From IMG/VR virus record IMGVR_UViG_3300027833_001738, positions 1 to 64,000 of that record: a stretch of 64,000 nt of DNA; one strand, given 5' to 3'. Below, in pieces: positions 32,073-41,365 of the stretch. Under the pieces are notes generated by a model, which saw nothing but the letters and a program-made list of their open reading frames with translations, was not told the origin of the DNA and made no database searches. The translations under genes and the position numbers were made by a program. Every line of letters starts with the position of its first letter. Positions within the stretch are counted from its first letter, which is position 1. Source of the stretch: a virus.

Positions 32073-32276
32073 ATGAAAATATATGAAGTTATAGGCGAAA
32101 CAACAGCAGGTGCAATCGCAACTGTGGCATCTCCATTAGGTGGCGGTGACCCTTCGGCTAGTGTATATAGTAAAAAGAAAAAGAGCAAGAAAAAGAAGGC
32201 TAAGATGGGATATAGTGCTGATGTGGGCAATTTATCATACAAGCATCCAGTCAAAACTCCAATGATTAAAAGGTAG
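32073..32276 (+). CDS. Lys-rich small protein; candidate capsid-internal protein
   Basis: A 67-residue protein: MKIYEVIGE-TTAGAIATVASPLG, then a run of Lys (SKKKKSKKKKAKMGYSADVG) and LSYKHPVKTPMIKR. A short leader ending in IGE/T precedes a strongly basic body, a pattern like T4 internal proteins, which bind DNA in the capsid. A late promoter overlaps the start. Confidence 0.6.
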   Translation: MKIYEVIGETTAGAIATVASPLGGGDPSASVYSKKKKSKKKKAKMGYSADVGNLSYKHPVKTPMIKR

Positions 32277-32283
32277 AAGACTT

Positions 32284-34932
32284 ATGAAATTGACACAACT
32301 TACAGAACAAAAAGAACGTCCTTATGTGGTCTTTCACACTAAAAAAGGCAAATACGAAACTCATGCAGTATCATCTTATGATGCGGCAAAGAATGCGGCT
32401 AAACATTGGGGATTAAAATCAACTGCTGGTATTACACCAAAGTTGGCTGATGTAGAGCATGTTGCTGAAGATTCAGATAAGAACTGTGGTTGCGGTCAAG
32501 ACCCATGTGTAACATACGGTAATAAGTCACATCAAGCAGAATCTTATGACGACTATCATGGTGATATGTCTAAAGAAGAATATGACAAAACAGTAAAAGG
32601 TTCTGAAATGGAATATTCTGTTTGGGTTGGTGGTACTGAAGTCAATGATAATTATTTACCATATGACGAAGCAGTCAGATTATACGACAAATATAAAGCA
32701 CAAGGCTATGATGATGTTCAGTTAGATGCTCGTATTAAAGAATCTGTAAATGAAGATGATTCTTTCAGAGATAGAGATAACTTTGTTACTGCATATATTG
32801 CCGCGGCAGAAGAATTAGCAGGTGAAGAATTCGAAGATGGTGACGTTGACTGGAGTCCTGAAGCAATGGAACAGATGGAACAAGATGCAGAAGATTTCTT
32901 TGCTAAAGCAGAAGACTTATTAGCCCAGACAGGTGTTGAAGACTCAAGACAACATGGTTATGATTTTTGGTTAACACGTAACGGACATGGTGTAGGCTTC
33001 TGGGATAGAGGTTACGGAGAAGTTGGTGATAAACTAACTGCATTAGCAGACAAGTACGGCTCTTCAGATATGTACAAAGGTGATGACGGCAAAGCATATG
33101 TTGAATCTATTAACGAAGCAGAAAAGCGTTGGAAACAAACTAGTATGTCTCCAGAAGAAGCAATTGAGAAATACGGCAAAGAAAACGTAAAAGTTAAAAA
33201 AGGTGCATTGCGTAATGGCGATGACATGGTAGAAGTATTTGTTGAATCATATTCACCAGGTGATGAGTATACTGATTCAGAAGGCATGGTAAGTAATTGC
33301 TGTGGTGCTCCTATGATGGACTATAACGATGGACACGGTAGATGCGGTGATTGTAAAGAAATGGCAGCCGGTGAGTCAGAAGAAGAATTTTATGAAAGTT
33401 ATAGTAACGATGGAAAAACAATTACGATATCAGATTACCAACCTGAAGGTGAGGCAAACGCACATAAGAAATTTAACTTGAGAAAGCAGATACACAGAGG
33501 CGAAGATGGTAAAGCAATAAAATCACCTTATGGCGGATATAAAGTTTCATTTCATGGAAGTGCAGAAGACGTAAAAGCATATGCTAACAACCATTTAGGT
33601 GAATCAATGAATGAAGATGAAGAAGCAATTGCGGCTAGAGACGAATTCTTAAAAGTTATGGATATGAAACCAAAGAGTAGCCACAAAGCAATCGACACAA
33701 TTAAGAAGATTGTAGCAGACAAACAAAACATGCAAGTCAAATTTGACGATGGCAAAATGAAAGTAGATTTATATACAGCATCAGCCGTTGCGGCAGTATA
33801 CAATGCTGTAAACGATGTTAACAAAGAAAAAATTGATAATATGCTAAGAACTAAAGAAGGCATGCTTAGAATGTCAAACTTTGCATTTAGCAAACTTAAA
33901 GAAGGTATTGCAGAAGGCAAACGTATTGATGAGATTTTACCATTAGTCGGTGCGATAGCAGGTGCTATCGGTAGAAAAGTTGCCGGCTCGGCAGTTAAAA
34001 ACGTTGCTAAAAAGGCAGCCGGTGTGGCAGCAATGGGTACAGCAAACGCGGCAGGTAGTGCGGTTGGCAATGCGGCACAAAGTTCAGGCATGAATGCTTC
34101 AGCAAAAGCAAAAGGTAAAAAACTTAATGCAGTTAAAGAAGCAGGCGGATATTATACACAACCTGTATACGATATGATTAAACAACACGGTTATCCAAAA
34201 GTAATGCATAGATTACTATCTGCCTTAGATGCAGATGTGATACAAGACTTTATAAGCCGAGAGCCAGATTTAGATGAATCAGTAAATGAAGCCGACATAG
34301 TAGGCGATAATTATGCTAATGTATATTATGATTACAGTGAAAGTTTTTATATGATTGATGTATATAAAGATGGCAAAAAAGTAGAAGAATATGATGATTA
34401 CATCGGCGCAAATGAAGAAGGTGACCCAATCAAAGATAAGTTCTTAGAACTTGTTAAGAAAGCCGGTTTAGAACCAGAAGGACTTAATCTTATATCAACA
34501 GGTGGCGATGAACCTGATGAATACGGTGTATTTAAGAATGGTAAATTCAACTGGGATAAGAGTGAGGCGTTGCCTGCAGTAGGAACAGCAGTTGCTGGTG
34601 GTCTTAAGAAGGCCGCAGGTGCAGTTGGAAAATTAGCAAACAAGGCAGACACAGCGGCGTTTGGTTTAAAAAGCAAAGACGGAGTTAAGTACAACGCAAA
34701 TAGTCCACAAGGCAAAATGATTAGAAACATGGCTAAAAATGGTAAAACTCAAGGTGCTAGAAGCGATGCAAAGAAAGATTTAGTTAAAGGCATAGTTCCT
34801 GGTTTGAAAAAGAAAGTTGGTGGCATTAGCGGTATAATGAAAACTGCGGCAGCCTCATCTGGTTTCTTACCAGCATCTAAGCAATTTGCAAAAGATATGG
34901 TAGAAAAAGCCATGAAGGACGCAGACAAATAA
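32284..34932 (+). CDS. Large multidomain protein with repeated ESxNE sites; candidate capsid-internal polyprotein
   Basis: An 882-residue protein starting MKLTQLTE-Q. Four similar sites, ESVNE (153-157), ESINE (274-278), ESMNE (440-444) and ESVNE (665-669), divide it into modules of about 115-225 residues. One module has a Cys cluster (NCCGAPM...GRCGDCKE), a likely zinc ribbon; another has a hydrophobic Ala/Gly stretch (LPLVGAIAGAIGRKVAGSAV) that could insert in membranes; another reads YYTQPVYDMIKQHGYPKVMH. The C-terminus repeats an Ala/Gly-Lys region. It is probably processed by the prohead protease, inferred from the sites. Confidence 0.7.
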   Translation: MKLTQLTEQKERPYVVFHTKKGKYETHAVSSYDAAKNAAKHWGLKSTAGITPKLADVEHVAEDSDKNCGCGQDPCVTYGNKSHQAESYDDYHGDMSKEEYDKTVKGSEMEYSVWVGGTEVNDNYLPYDEAVRLYDKYKAQGYDDVQLDARIKESVNEDDSFRDRDNFVTAYIAAAEELAGEEFEDGDVDWSPEAMEQMEQDAEDFFAKAEDLLAQTGVEDSRQHGYDFWLTRNGHGVGFWDRGYGEVGDKLTALADKYGSSDMYKGDDGKAYVESINEAEKRWKQTSMSPEEAIEKYGKENVKVKKGALRNGDDMVEVFVESYSPGDEYTDSEGMVSNCCGAPMMDYNDGHGRCGDCKEMAAGESEEEFYESYSNDGKTITISDYQPEGEANAHKKFNLRKQIHRGEDGKAIKSPYGGYKVSFHGSAEDVKAYANNHLGESMNEDEEAIAARDEFLKVMDMKPKSSHKAIDTIKKIVADKQNMQVKFDDGKMKVDLYTASAVAAVYNAVNDVNKEKIDNMLRTKEGMLRMSNFAFSKLKEGIAEGKRIDEILPLVGAIAGAIGRKVAGSAVKNVAKKAAGVAAMGTANAAGSAVGNAAQSSGMNASAKAKGKKLNAVKEAGGYYTQPVYDMIKQHGYPKVMHRLLSALDADVIQDFISREPDLDESVNEADIVGDNYANVYYDYSESFYMIDVYKDGKKVEEYDDYIGANEEGDPIKDKFLELVKKAGLEPEGLNLISTGGDEPDEYGVFKNGKFNWDKSEALPAVGTAVAGGLKKAAGAVGKLANKADTAAFGLKSKDGVKYNANSPQGKMIRNMAKNGKTQGARSDAKKDLVKGIVPGLKKKVGGISGIMKTAAASSGFLPASKQFAKDMVEKAMKDADK

Positions 34933-34945
34933 TCATAAAAACCTA

Positions 34946-34974
34946 TTGACTTTGTAAGTCACTTATGTTAATAT
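34946..34974 (+). promoter_or_regulatory. Early sigma-70-type promoter
   Basis: TTGACT (34946-34951), 17-nt spacer, TAATAT (34969-34974). The predicted start lies at the foot of the hairpin at 34977. Confidence 0.65.
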
Positions 34975-34976
34975 AT

Positions 34977-35003
34977 AAAGAGTGTGTAAAAGCACTCTTT
35001 TTT
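34977..35003 (+). promoter_or_regulatory. 5'-leader hairpin followed by T-run
   Basis: AAAGAGTG/CACTCTTT (34977-34984 with 34993-35000) then TTT. It begins at the predicted transcript 5' end, so it may be an attenuator or an mRNA-protecting hairpin. A near copy lies at 55818. Confidence 0.55.
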
Positions 35004-35028
35004 ATTGTCCAACTTATAGGAGATTTAT

Positions 35029-35289
35029 ATGTCAATTGATGCAATTAACGAAGAAGAAAAAGCAAAACTCATTCAATTAGTGAACGAAGGTTGCTTAGTT
35101 CTACAAGAATGTGAAGACCTGAAAGGCGGATTACGTGATACTGTGAGAGCAATTGCTGAAGAAATCGATGTTAAACCAGCGGTTTTAAACAAAGCAATCT
35201 CTGTGGCACATAAGGCAAAACTTGCTGAAACTCGCCAAGACTTTGAAGATATGGAAACTATCTTAGAAACAGTAGGTCGCACTCTTTGA
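35029..35289 (+). CDS. dsbA: DsbA-like dsDNA-binding late-transcription protein
   Basis: An 86-residue helical protein (T4 DsbA is 89). LKGGLRDTVRAIAEEIDVKP and NKAISVAHKAKLAETRQDFE, ending ETVGRTL, align in pattern with T4 DsbA (IKDIRIRAKDELGVDG...MFNRLLALYHKDN...EAETEEVVELYDTVF). T4 DsbA binds double-stranded DNA at late promoters and stimulates late transcription, which fits the late promoters seen here. It overlaps the DNA polymerase start by four bases, as in a coupled pair. The alignment is by eye and moderate. Confidence 0.7.
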   Translation: MSIDAINEEEKAKLIQLVNEGCLVLQECEDLKGGLRDTVRAIAEEIDVKPAVLNKAISVAHKAKLAETRQDFEDMETILETVGRTL

Positions 35290-38093
35290 GTTATGTAGAT
35301 GCTTTCTACAACAAAGACAAAGATATTGTTCAAGTTGTAGAACGAATTAAAGGTAAACGAGTTTACAGTGATTATCCAGCGTGGCGTACTTTCTATGTGA
35401 AAGACCCACGTGGTGACCATCTAAGTATTAATGGTGAAAAAGTTCGTCAAATCAAATGTAAACGTCTCAAAGACCTCCATAAAGAACGAAAGATAAACGT
35501 AGGCAAAACATTTTACGAAAGTGATATGAAACCTGAAGTTAAGTGTTTGAGTGAGAACTACAACGGTGTAGAATCACCAACACTTAATACTGCTTTCTTC
35601 GATATTGAGACTGACTTTGATGCGACTAAAGGCTTCGCTGACCCTAGTGACCCGTTCATGGCAATCACAGCCATTACGGTTCATTTACAATGGCTTGACT
35701 TACTTGTCACACTTGTAATCCCACCAAAAGGTATGCGTGAAGGCGAAGGTCTTGCTGAGGCTCAAAGAATCTGTGAGCAATTTCCGAATACAGAACTATA
35801 CCTAAGTGAAGCAGACATGCTCAATGACTTCTTAGATGTGATTGAAGATGCTGATGTGTTAACTGGTTGGAACTCTGAAGGTTATGATATTCCATATACT
35901 GTTAATCGAATTACTAGAATACTAAGCAAGTCACATACACGCAAGATGTGTTTGTGGGATTTAGTACCACAGAAGCGTAAGATAGTAAAGTATGGTAAAG
36001 AACAAGAAACGTTTGACTTGTTTGGCAGAATTCACCTTGACTACTTAGAACTATATCGCAAGTATACCTACCACGAAATGCATTCATATGCACTTGATAC
36101 GATTGGCGAACATGAAGTAGGTGAACAAAAAGTTGCATATGATGGCACATTAGACCAGTTATATAACAACGACTTCTACAAGTTCGTGGCATACAACAGA
36201 CAAGACGTTGCACTACTTGATAAGATTGATAAGAAACTAAGATTTATTGAACTGGCAAACGAGATTGCACACGATAATACAGTGAATATCAAAACAACAA
36301 TGGGTGCAGTTGCAGTTACAGAACAAGCAATTATTAATGAAGCACACAGAAGAGGCATGGTTGTTCCTGACAGAAAGAGACGTGAATGGTCAGATGATGA
36401 TGTTGAATTAACAGATGAAGATTTACACGACTTAGAAATGCAGAAGGCCGCTGGTGCTTTTGTGGCAGTTCCTAAGAAAGGTTTACAGAAGTGGGTAGCA
36501 GGTATTGATATCAACTCTCTTTATCCATCAGTTATTCGTGCTATGAATATGTCACCTGAAACTATTGCGGGACAACTTCGACCAGACTTAACCGACAAAC
36601 TAATCGGTGACAGAATATCTGAAGGTAGAAAGACTGGTGCTAAAACATATGGTTCTTCTCAAGCATGGGATGAAACATTTAGTTCAGAAGAATTTCGTGT
36701 TCTAAACGAGAAAGACAAAGCAAGTAGAGTTACTTTAGTCCTAGAAGATAGTCCATATGAAGATATGAAAACTACCCAAACAGTGTCTGGTGCAGAAGCA
36801 TACGAATTGATATTCAATAGCGGCTTGAACTGGACTGTGACTGCAAATGGCACTATCTTCAAACAAGATGTTCAAGGTATCATTCCAAGTTTACTAGAAC
36901 GATGGTATGCAGAACGACAAGTCATGCAACAAAGCAAGAAACAGGCTATTGCAGATGGTGATAAAGAACAGATTGCATATTGGGACAAACGACAGTTAGT
37001 TAAAAAGATTAACTTGAACTCTCTATACGGTGCGTTGTTGAACCAAGGGTGTCGTTTTTATGATAAACGTATTGGTCAGAGTACAACACTTACAGGCCGT
37101 TGTATTACTCGACATATGGGTGCTAAGACAAATGAAGTTATTGCAGGACATTATGACTATAAAGGTCCAGCAGTTATCTATGGTGATACAGACTCCATTT
37201 ACTATTCAATGTATCCTGTTTACAAACAAGAGATTGATGATGGGACTATAGAATGGACTAAAGATAAAGTCTTAGAGTTATATGATGAAGTTGCCAACCA
37301 AGTTAACACTAGTTTTCCAGACTTTATGAAAACATTCTTTAATGTTCCTAGAAAAGAAGGTGAGATTATTGTTGCTGGTCGTGAAAACTGTGCTACACAA
37401 GGTATCTTTATCAAAAAGAAACGCTATGCGATGCTTATATATGATGATGATGGCGAACGTAGAGATGTTGATGGTAAACCTGGCAAGATTAAAGCGATGG
37501 GTCTTGACCTTAAACGTTCTGATACACCGAAGTATATGCAAAACTTCTTAAGTGAAGTACTTTTGAAGGTGTTGCTTGATGGTAGCAGAGAAGATGTTAT
37601 CGATATGGTGAAAGAATTTAAGAAAGAGTTTAGGGCAAAGCCAGGTTGGGAAAAAGGTTCTCAGTCCCGTGTGAACAATTTGACTTCATACAAGAACCGA
37701 GTGAACGCCGCCAAGAAGGCAATGGCAAGAGATGTGAGCGTAGGTGGTGATACATCTAAGAAAGACAAAGTACATCTTCCTGGTCATGTATCAGCCGCCT
37801 TGAACTGGAATATGTTACGTGAACTCAACCAAGACAGGTATGCGGTAGAGATTGTAGATGGTATGAAGTGCATCATTTGTAAACTGAAACCAAATACATT
37901 CAAGTTAAAGAGTGTAGCATATCCAATTGATGCTACAAAGATACCACAATGGTTTCAGGATTTGCCATTTGACCACGAGTTAATGGAACAAACGATTGTT
38001 GATAAGAAGTTAGACAACTTGATTGGCGTTTTGAATTGGGATATGAGTGATGCAAATGCATCCGAAACTTTTGACAACTTGTTTGATTTATAA
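35286..38093 (+). CDS. Family-B DNA polymerase (T4 gp43-like)
   Basis: A 935-residue polymerase. Exo I motif FFDIETDF (Asp106, Glu108), then the 3'-5' exonuclease region (LTGWNSEGYDIPYTVNRI), motif A DINSLYPSVIRAMNMSP, motif B KINLNSLYGALLN, and motif C YGDTDSIYY (Asp634, Asp636). All catalytic residues are present, so it should be active in both polymerisation and proofreading. Translation starts with TTG at 35286 overlapping the DsbA stop; the next ATG would cut conserved N-terminal sequence. It works with the clamp at 38689. Confidence 0.96.
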   Translation: MSYVDAFYNKDKDIVQVVERIKGKRVYSDYPAWRTFYVKDPRGDHLSINGEKVRQIKCKRLKDLHKERKINVGKTFYESDMKPEVKCLSENYNGVESPTLNTAFFDIETDFDATKGFADPSDPFMAITAITVHLQWLDLLVTLVIPPKGMREGEGLAEAQRICEQFPNTELYLSEADMLNDFLDVIEDADVLTGWNSEGYDIPYTVNRITRILSKSHTRKMCLWDLVPQKRKIVKYGKEQETFDLFGRIHLDYLELYRKYTYHEMHSYALDTIGEHEVGEQKVAYDGTLDQLYNNDFYKFVAYNRQDVALLDKIDKKLRFIELANEIAHDNTVNIKTTMGAVAVTEQAIINEAHRRGMVVPDRKRREWSDDDVELTDEDLHDLEMQKAAGAFVAVPKKGLQKWVAGIDINSLYPSVIRAMNMSPETIAGQLRPDLTDKLIGDRISEGRKTGAKTYGSSQAWDETFSSEEFRVLNEKDKASRVTLVLEDSPYEDMKTTQTVSGAEAYELIFNSGLNWTVTANGTIFKQDVQGIIPSLLERWYAERQVMQQSKKQAIADGDKEQIAYWDKRQLVKKINLNSLYGALLNQGCRFYDKRIGQSTTLTGRCITRHMGAKTNEVIAGHYDYKGPAVIYGDTDSIYYSMYPVYKQEIDDGTIEWTKDKVLELYDEVANQVNTSFPDFMKTFFNVPRKEGEIIVAGRENCATQGIFIKKKRYAMLIYDDDGERRDVDGKPGKIKAMGLDLKRSDTPKYMQNFLSEVLLKVLLDGSREDVIDMVKEFKKEFRAKPGWEKGSQSRVNNLTSYKNRVNAAKKAMARDVSVGGDTSKKDKVHLPGHVSAALNWNMLRELNQDRYAVEIVDGMKCIICKLKPNTFKLKSVAYPIDATKIPQWFQDLPFDHELMEQTIVDKKLDNLIGVLNWDMSDANASETFDNLFDL

Positions 38094-38635
38094 TGAGCAA
38101 TACTTACACAGACTTAATTCAGAGACGGGCGAGAAACAAAGAGTCAGATGAATGTTATACACCATCTGACCAAGTTCAGCCACTTCTGGAATATATCGAT
38201 AAGGATAAAACTTATTATGAAGCGACTAGTGGTACATCTAATCTAATCGTAGATGGCTTTAATAACAATGGATATAAGATAATACCAAGTGAAGGTAAAG
38301 ACTTTTTCGATTGTGAGCCAGATGATGTATATGATGGCATTATAACTAATCCGCCATATAGTATCAAAGATAAGTTTATAGAACACTGTTATGCTCTAGG
38401 TAAACCATTTGCGTTGTTATTGCCAGTAACAAGTTTTCAAGGTGGAAAACGAGGCAGAATGTTTATAGAGCATGGCATGTCTACACTTGTATATAATAAT
38501 CGTGTAGACTTTACAGGAAAGGGTAATCCAACATTCGGTAATGCTTGGTTTATGCATGGGTTTTTACCCCCTAATACGATTTATTGGGTAGATAATCCTA
38601 AACAAAGTAAGAAAACCAAGTCAATTATAGGTTGA
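38093..38635 (+). CDS. DNA adenine/cytosine methyltransferase-like protein
   Basis: A 180-residue protein with NPPY (86-89, IITNPPYSIKDKF), the catalytic motif IV of N6-adenine/N4-cytosine methyltransferases, and YYEATSGTSNLIVDGF at the S-adenosylmethionine-binding position, which is a variant of D-x-F-x-G-x-G. It is short and has no clear target-recognition domain. It overlaps the polymerase stop by one base. A phage S-adenosylmethionine synthetase at 40262 could supply the cofactor. Confidence 0.72.
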   Translation: MSNTYTDLIQRRARNKESDECYTPSDQVQPLLEYIDKDKTYYEATSGTSNLIVDGFNNNGYKIIPSEGKDFFDCEPDDVYDGIITNPPYSIKDKFIEHCYALGKPFALLLPVTSFQGGKRGRMFIEHGMSTLVYNNRVDFTGKGNPTFGNAWFMHGFLPPNTIYWVDNPKQSKKTKSIIG

Positions 38636-38661
38636 CAAATGGTAATGGAATATGTTATAAT
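38632..38661 (+). promoter_or_regulatory. Early sigma-70-type promoter
   Basis: TTGACA (38632-38637), 18-nt spacer, TATAAT (38656-38661). It drives the sliding-clamp gene. Confidence 0.75.
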
Positions 38662-38688
38662 TAATGAAATCAATCAGGAGAACTAAAC

Positions 38689-39444
38689 ATGCGTGATATT
38701 TTAAAAGATATTGTAAAACATACACACTCACTTGGAATTATCCAAGCGGCTAAAGTGACAACAGATACTGAAGGAACTACAATCGATGCAATGGACGATG
38801 ACCGTACTGTTGTTTTGCGTGGTAAACTGCATTCACCTGTTGCTGAATTCGAAGGTAAGTTTGGTCTAGGTAGACTAGGCGTACTTAACGGACTACTTAG
38901 TTATAGCAGTGAAGACAAAGAAGGCAACATGGCACAATCTGAAGTCAAGGTTGGTACAGAAACACGTAATGGCGAAGATGTAACCACTGAACTGAACTTC
39001 TCAATGCCGGGTGGCTTCGATAGTTCGTATCGTGTAATCGTATCAGAACTAGTAGACGCACAAATCAAAACTGCAAGTTTTCGTGGTGCGGCATGGAATG
39101 TAGAGATTATGCCTACACAAAAAGCAATCAAAGACCTACAATACTTTGCAGGTATTCTTGGTGCATTTGACCCGTTACTTACTGCAAGAACAGTCAACGG
39201 TAATCTAGTATTTTACATTGGCGACAGTTCAACCGATAAAGTAGAACTTCCATTCGCTAATAACGTAGAAGGTGAACTAAAGACAGGTTGGTCTTTTCCG
39301 TTATCAACAGTTCTAACTATTCTTAAACTAAGTGACACAAGCACAATGAACATGAAGATTTCAGACCAAGGTGCTATGATGATTGCAGTTGATAGTGGTT
39401 TAGGTATGTATGAATACATTTTACCAGCAAAAGCAGGTAACTAA
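38689..39444 (+). CDS. Sliding clamp (T4 gp45-like)
   Basis: A 251-residue protein (T4 gp45 is 228). The body is a duplicated PCNA-like fold: AEFEGKFGLGRLGVLNGLLS corresponds to the gp45 loop around FLGILSLV, and the C-terminus SGLGMYEYILPAKAG to the gp45 terminal strands. It would encircle DNA, hold the polymerase, and, in T4, activate late transcription with gp33 and gp55. It has its own early promoter. No clamp-loader genes are in the window. Confidence 0.78.
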   Translation: MRDILKDIVKHTHSLGIIQAAKVTTDTEGTTIDAMDDDRTVVLRGKLHSPVAEFEGKFGLGRLGVLNGLLSYSSEDKEGNMAQSEVKVGTETRNGEDVTTELNFSMPGGFDSSYRVIVSELVDAQIKTASFRGAAWNVEIMPTQKAIKDLQYFAGILGAFDPLLTARTVNGNLVFYIGDSSTDKVELPFANNVEGELKTGWSFPLSTVLTILKLSDTSTMNMKISDQGAMMIAVDSGLGMYEYILPAKAGN

Positions 39445-39446
39445 TA

Positions 39447-39454
39447 TATAAATA
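39447..39454 (+). promoter_or_regulatory. T4-type late promoter (perfect consensus)
   Basis: TATAAATA just after the clamp gene; the next start codon follows at 39485 with AGGAG. Confidence 0.72.
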
Positions 39455-39484
39455 CACCAGAGAGGTCTAATATAGGAGAAGTAA

Positions 39485-39694
39485 ATGACTACACCCGTAA
39501 GACCAGACGTTGATGAAAAGAAACGTACACGGCTCATATATCTAAAAAAACAACACAGAGACCTAGACAATGGTATCACTACTGCATATAAAATGCGTAC
39601 TGAAGACTTAATAGTTTCTAAACTCAAGTTGAAGAAGTTACATCTAAAAGAAGAAATTCTAAAATTAGAAGAAGAGTTAGCAGAGAACTTGTGA
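39485..39694 (+). CDS. YdcH/DUF465-like small helical protein
   Basis: A 69-residue basic helical protein. LKKQHRDLDNGITTAYK followed by KLKLKKLHLKEEILKLEEEL matches the DUF465/YdcH pattern (H-x-x-L-D-x-x-I ... L-K-K-x-K-L-x-L-K-D-E-I). The function of the family is unknown. It overlaps the Apt start by four bases. Confidence 0.6.
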   Translation: MTTPVRPDVDEKKRTRLIYLKKQHRDLDNGITTAYKMRTEDLIVSKLKLKKLHLKEEILKLEEELAENL

Positions 39695-40242
39695 CTATTA
39701 TAAAACCAACTCCAAAGACTATACAAAATCTGATTAGAGTAATACCAGACCATCCTAGGCCTGGTGTTCTCTATCAGGATATGGCTAGTATATTTAATGC
39801 ACCTCAAGGTCTACAACATGTAATGACTTTGTTTTCGGACTATATTGAAACAAACAATATTGAGTTTAACAAAATCATTGGGCTAGATGCTCGTGGATTT
39901 CCTATGGCAGGTGCATTAAGTTCACAAACTGGTATACCATTTTCTATGGCTAGAAAGAAAGGTAAACTACCAGGTGAAACTATCTTTACACAATATGAAC
40001 TAGAATATGGAACTGATGAATTACATCTACAGAAAGATGCAATACAAAGAGGTGACAAAGTTCTGGTCATAGATGATGTTATTGCAACTGGTGGGACACT
40101 AGGTGCTGTGATTACATTAACTGATAGATTTGGTGCTGATATTAGTAGTATACTAAGTATAATGGAACTAGAGTTTTTAGGTGGTGGTGCTAAGTTACGA
40201 GACGACGGCTACGATGTATACTCTATACTCCAAGAACAATAA
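39691..40242 (+). CDS. apt: Adenine phosphoribosyltransferase
   Basis: A 183-residue PRTase. IRVIPDHPRPGVLYQDM is the APRT N-terminal strand region, DARGFPMAGALSSQTGIPF and RKKGKLPG form the flexible/substrate loop, and VLVIDDVIATGGTL is the PRPP-binding motif. All family elements are there. The start is GTG overlapping the previous stop. It salvages adenine to AMP, feeding nucleotide synthesis in replication, and could also clear adenine released from S-adenosylmethionine metabolism. Confidence 0.93.
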   Translation: MTIIKPTPKTIQNLIRVIPDHPRPGVLYQDMASIFNAPQGLQHVMTLFSDYIETNNIEFNKIIGLDARGFPMAGALSSQTGIPFSMARKKGKLPGETIFTQYELEYGTDELHLQKDAIQRGDKVLVIDDVIATGGTLGAVITLTDRFGADISSILSIMELEFLGGGAKLRDDGYDVYSILQEQ

Positions 40243-40261
40243 CATAAATTAAAGGGTTTAA

Positions 40262-41344
40262 ATGAACAACTATATTTTTACAAGCGAAAGTGTAAGCGAT
40301 GGACATCCAGATAAAGTTTCTGACCAGATTAGTGATGCATTAGTTGATGCAGGACTAAAGAATGGTGATGAAACTACTCGTGTTGCTATCGAAACACTTG
40401 TAACCACTAACCATGTAACAGTAGCGGGTGAAGTAAAGAACTTTAACGTAGATAATGTAAAAGATATCATACGAGATAAAGTTAAAGAAATTGGATACGA
40501 ACAAGATGGATTCCATTGGGATAATCTAAACATCTATGACGAGATTCATGCACAGTCAGGTGACATTGGATTGGGAACAGATAACTTCGGTGCAGGTGAC
40601 CAAGGTATTATGTTTGGCTATGCAACTAATGAGAATGATGCAATGCTACCAGCACCAATTCATTACTCACATGAAATTCTAAAGAAACTAAAAGAACTTC
40701 GATTAGATGGGTATGAATTCTTACTACCAGATGCAAAATCACAAGTAAGTATTCAATATGTTGGCGGTCGTGTTCAACGTGCAGACCAAATCGTAGTAAG
40801 TACGCAACATAAAAAGGGCTTTGAGCATAGTCTCAGGTCACCTGTCAAAGATGCAGTCAACAGTGTAATGGGAGATTTAATAGACAATGAAACTACTTGG
40901 CATATCAATCCTACAGGCAATTTTGTCATTGGTGGTCCTGATGGCGATACAGGACTCACCGGGCGTAAGATTATCGTTGATACTTATGGTGGCTATGCTC
41001 CCCATGGTGGTGGTGCCTTTTCTGGAAAAGACCCCACAAAAGTCGACCGAAGTGCCGCCTACATGGCAAGGTGGTTAGCAAAAAATGTTGTAGCAGATAA
41101 TATGGCAGATTGGTGTCAAATTCAATTGTCATATGCTATTGGCGTTAAAGAGCCTACAAGCATTTATATAGATAGCAATGGACACAACAGAACTATTCAA
41201 AAGTTTATCGAAGAAAACATTGACCTAACACCAAAGGGTATCATTGATAGATTTGATTTATTCAAGTTTTATGGTTATAGTGAAAACTGTACATATGGAC
41301 ATTTTGGTGATAAAGATGTTCCGTGGGAAAAGATTGGATGGTAA
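40262..41344 (+). CDS. metK: S-adenosylmethionine synthetase
   Basis: A 360-residue protein (E. coli MetK 384). SVSDGHPDKVSDQISDALVD at the N-terminus, GAGDQGIMFGYA for ATP binding, GGGAFSGKDPTKVDRSAAYM for phosphate binding, and ARWLAKNVVADNMA near the C-terminus are all hallmarks. It makes S-adenosylmethionine from methionine and ATP. The phage encodes at least one methyltransferase and two radical-SAM enzymes that use it. It follows Apt after 19 bp. Confidence 0.96.
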   Translation: MNNYIFTSESVSDGHPDKVSDQISDALVDAGLKNGDETTRVAIETLVTTNHVTVAGEVKNFNVDNVKDIIRDKVKEIGYEQDGFHWDNLNIYDEIHAQSGDIGLGTDNFGAGDQGIMFGYATNENDAMLPAPIHYSHEILKKLKELRLDGYEFLLPDAKSQVSIQYVGGRVQRADQIVVSTQHKKGFEHSLRSPVKDAVNSVMGDLIDNETTWHINPTGNFVIGGPDGDTGLTGRKIIVDTYGGYAPHGGGAFSGKDPTKVDRSAAYMARWLAKNVVADNMADWCQIQLSYAIGVKEPTSIYIDSNGHNRTIQKFIEENIDLTPKGIIDRFDLFKFYGYSENCTYGHFGDKDVPWEKIGW

Positions 41345-41365
41345 CAATTGAAAAGGAGAAATATA

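Noticed and set aside
26250-34932. A prophage integration or transposon boundary at this block
   Set aside because: No terminal repeats, integrase or base-composition break visible; the block shares late promoters with its surroundings.
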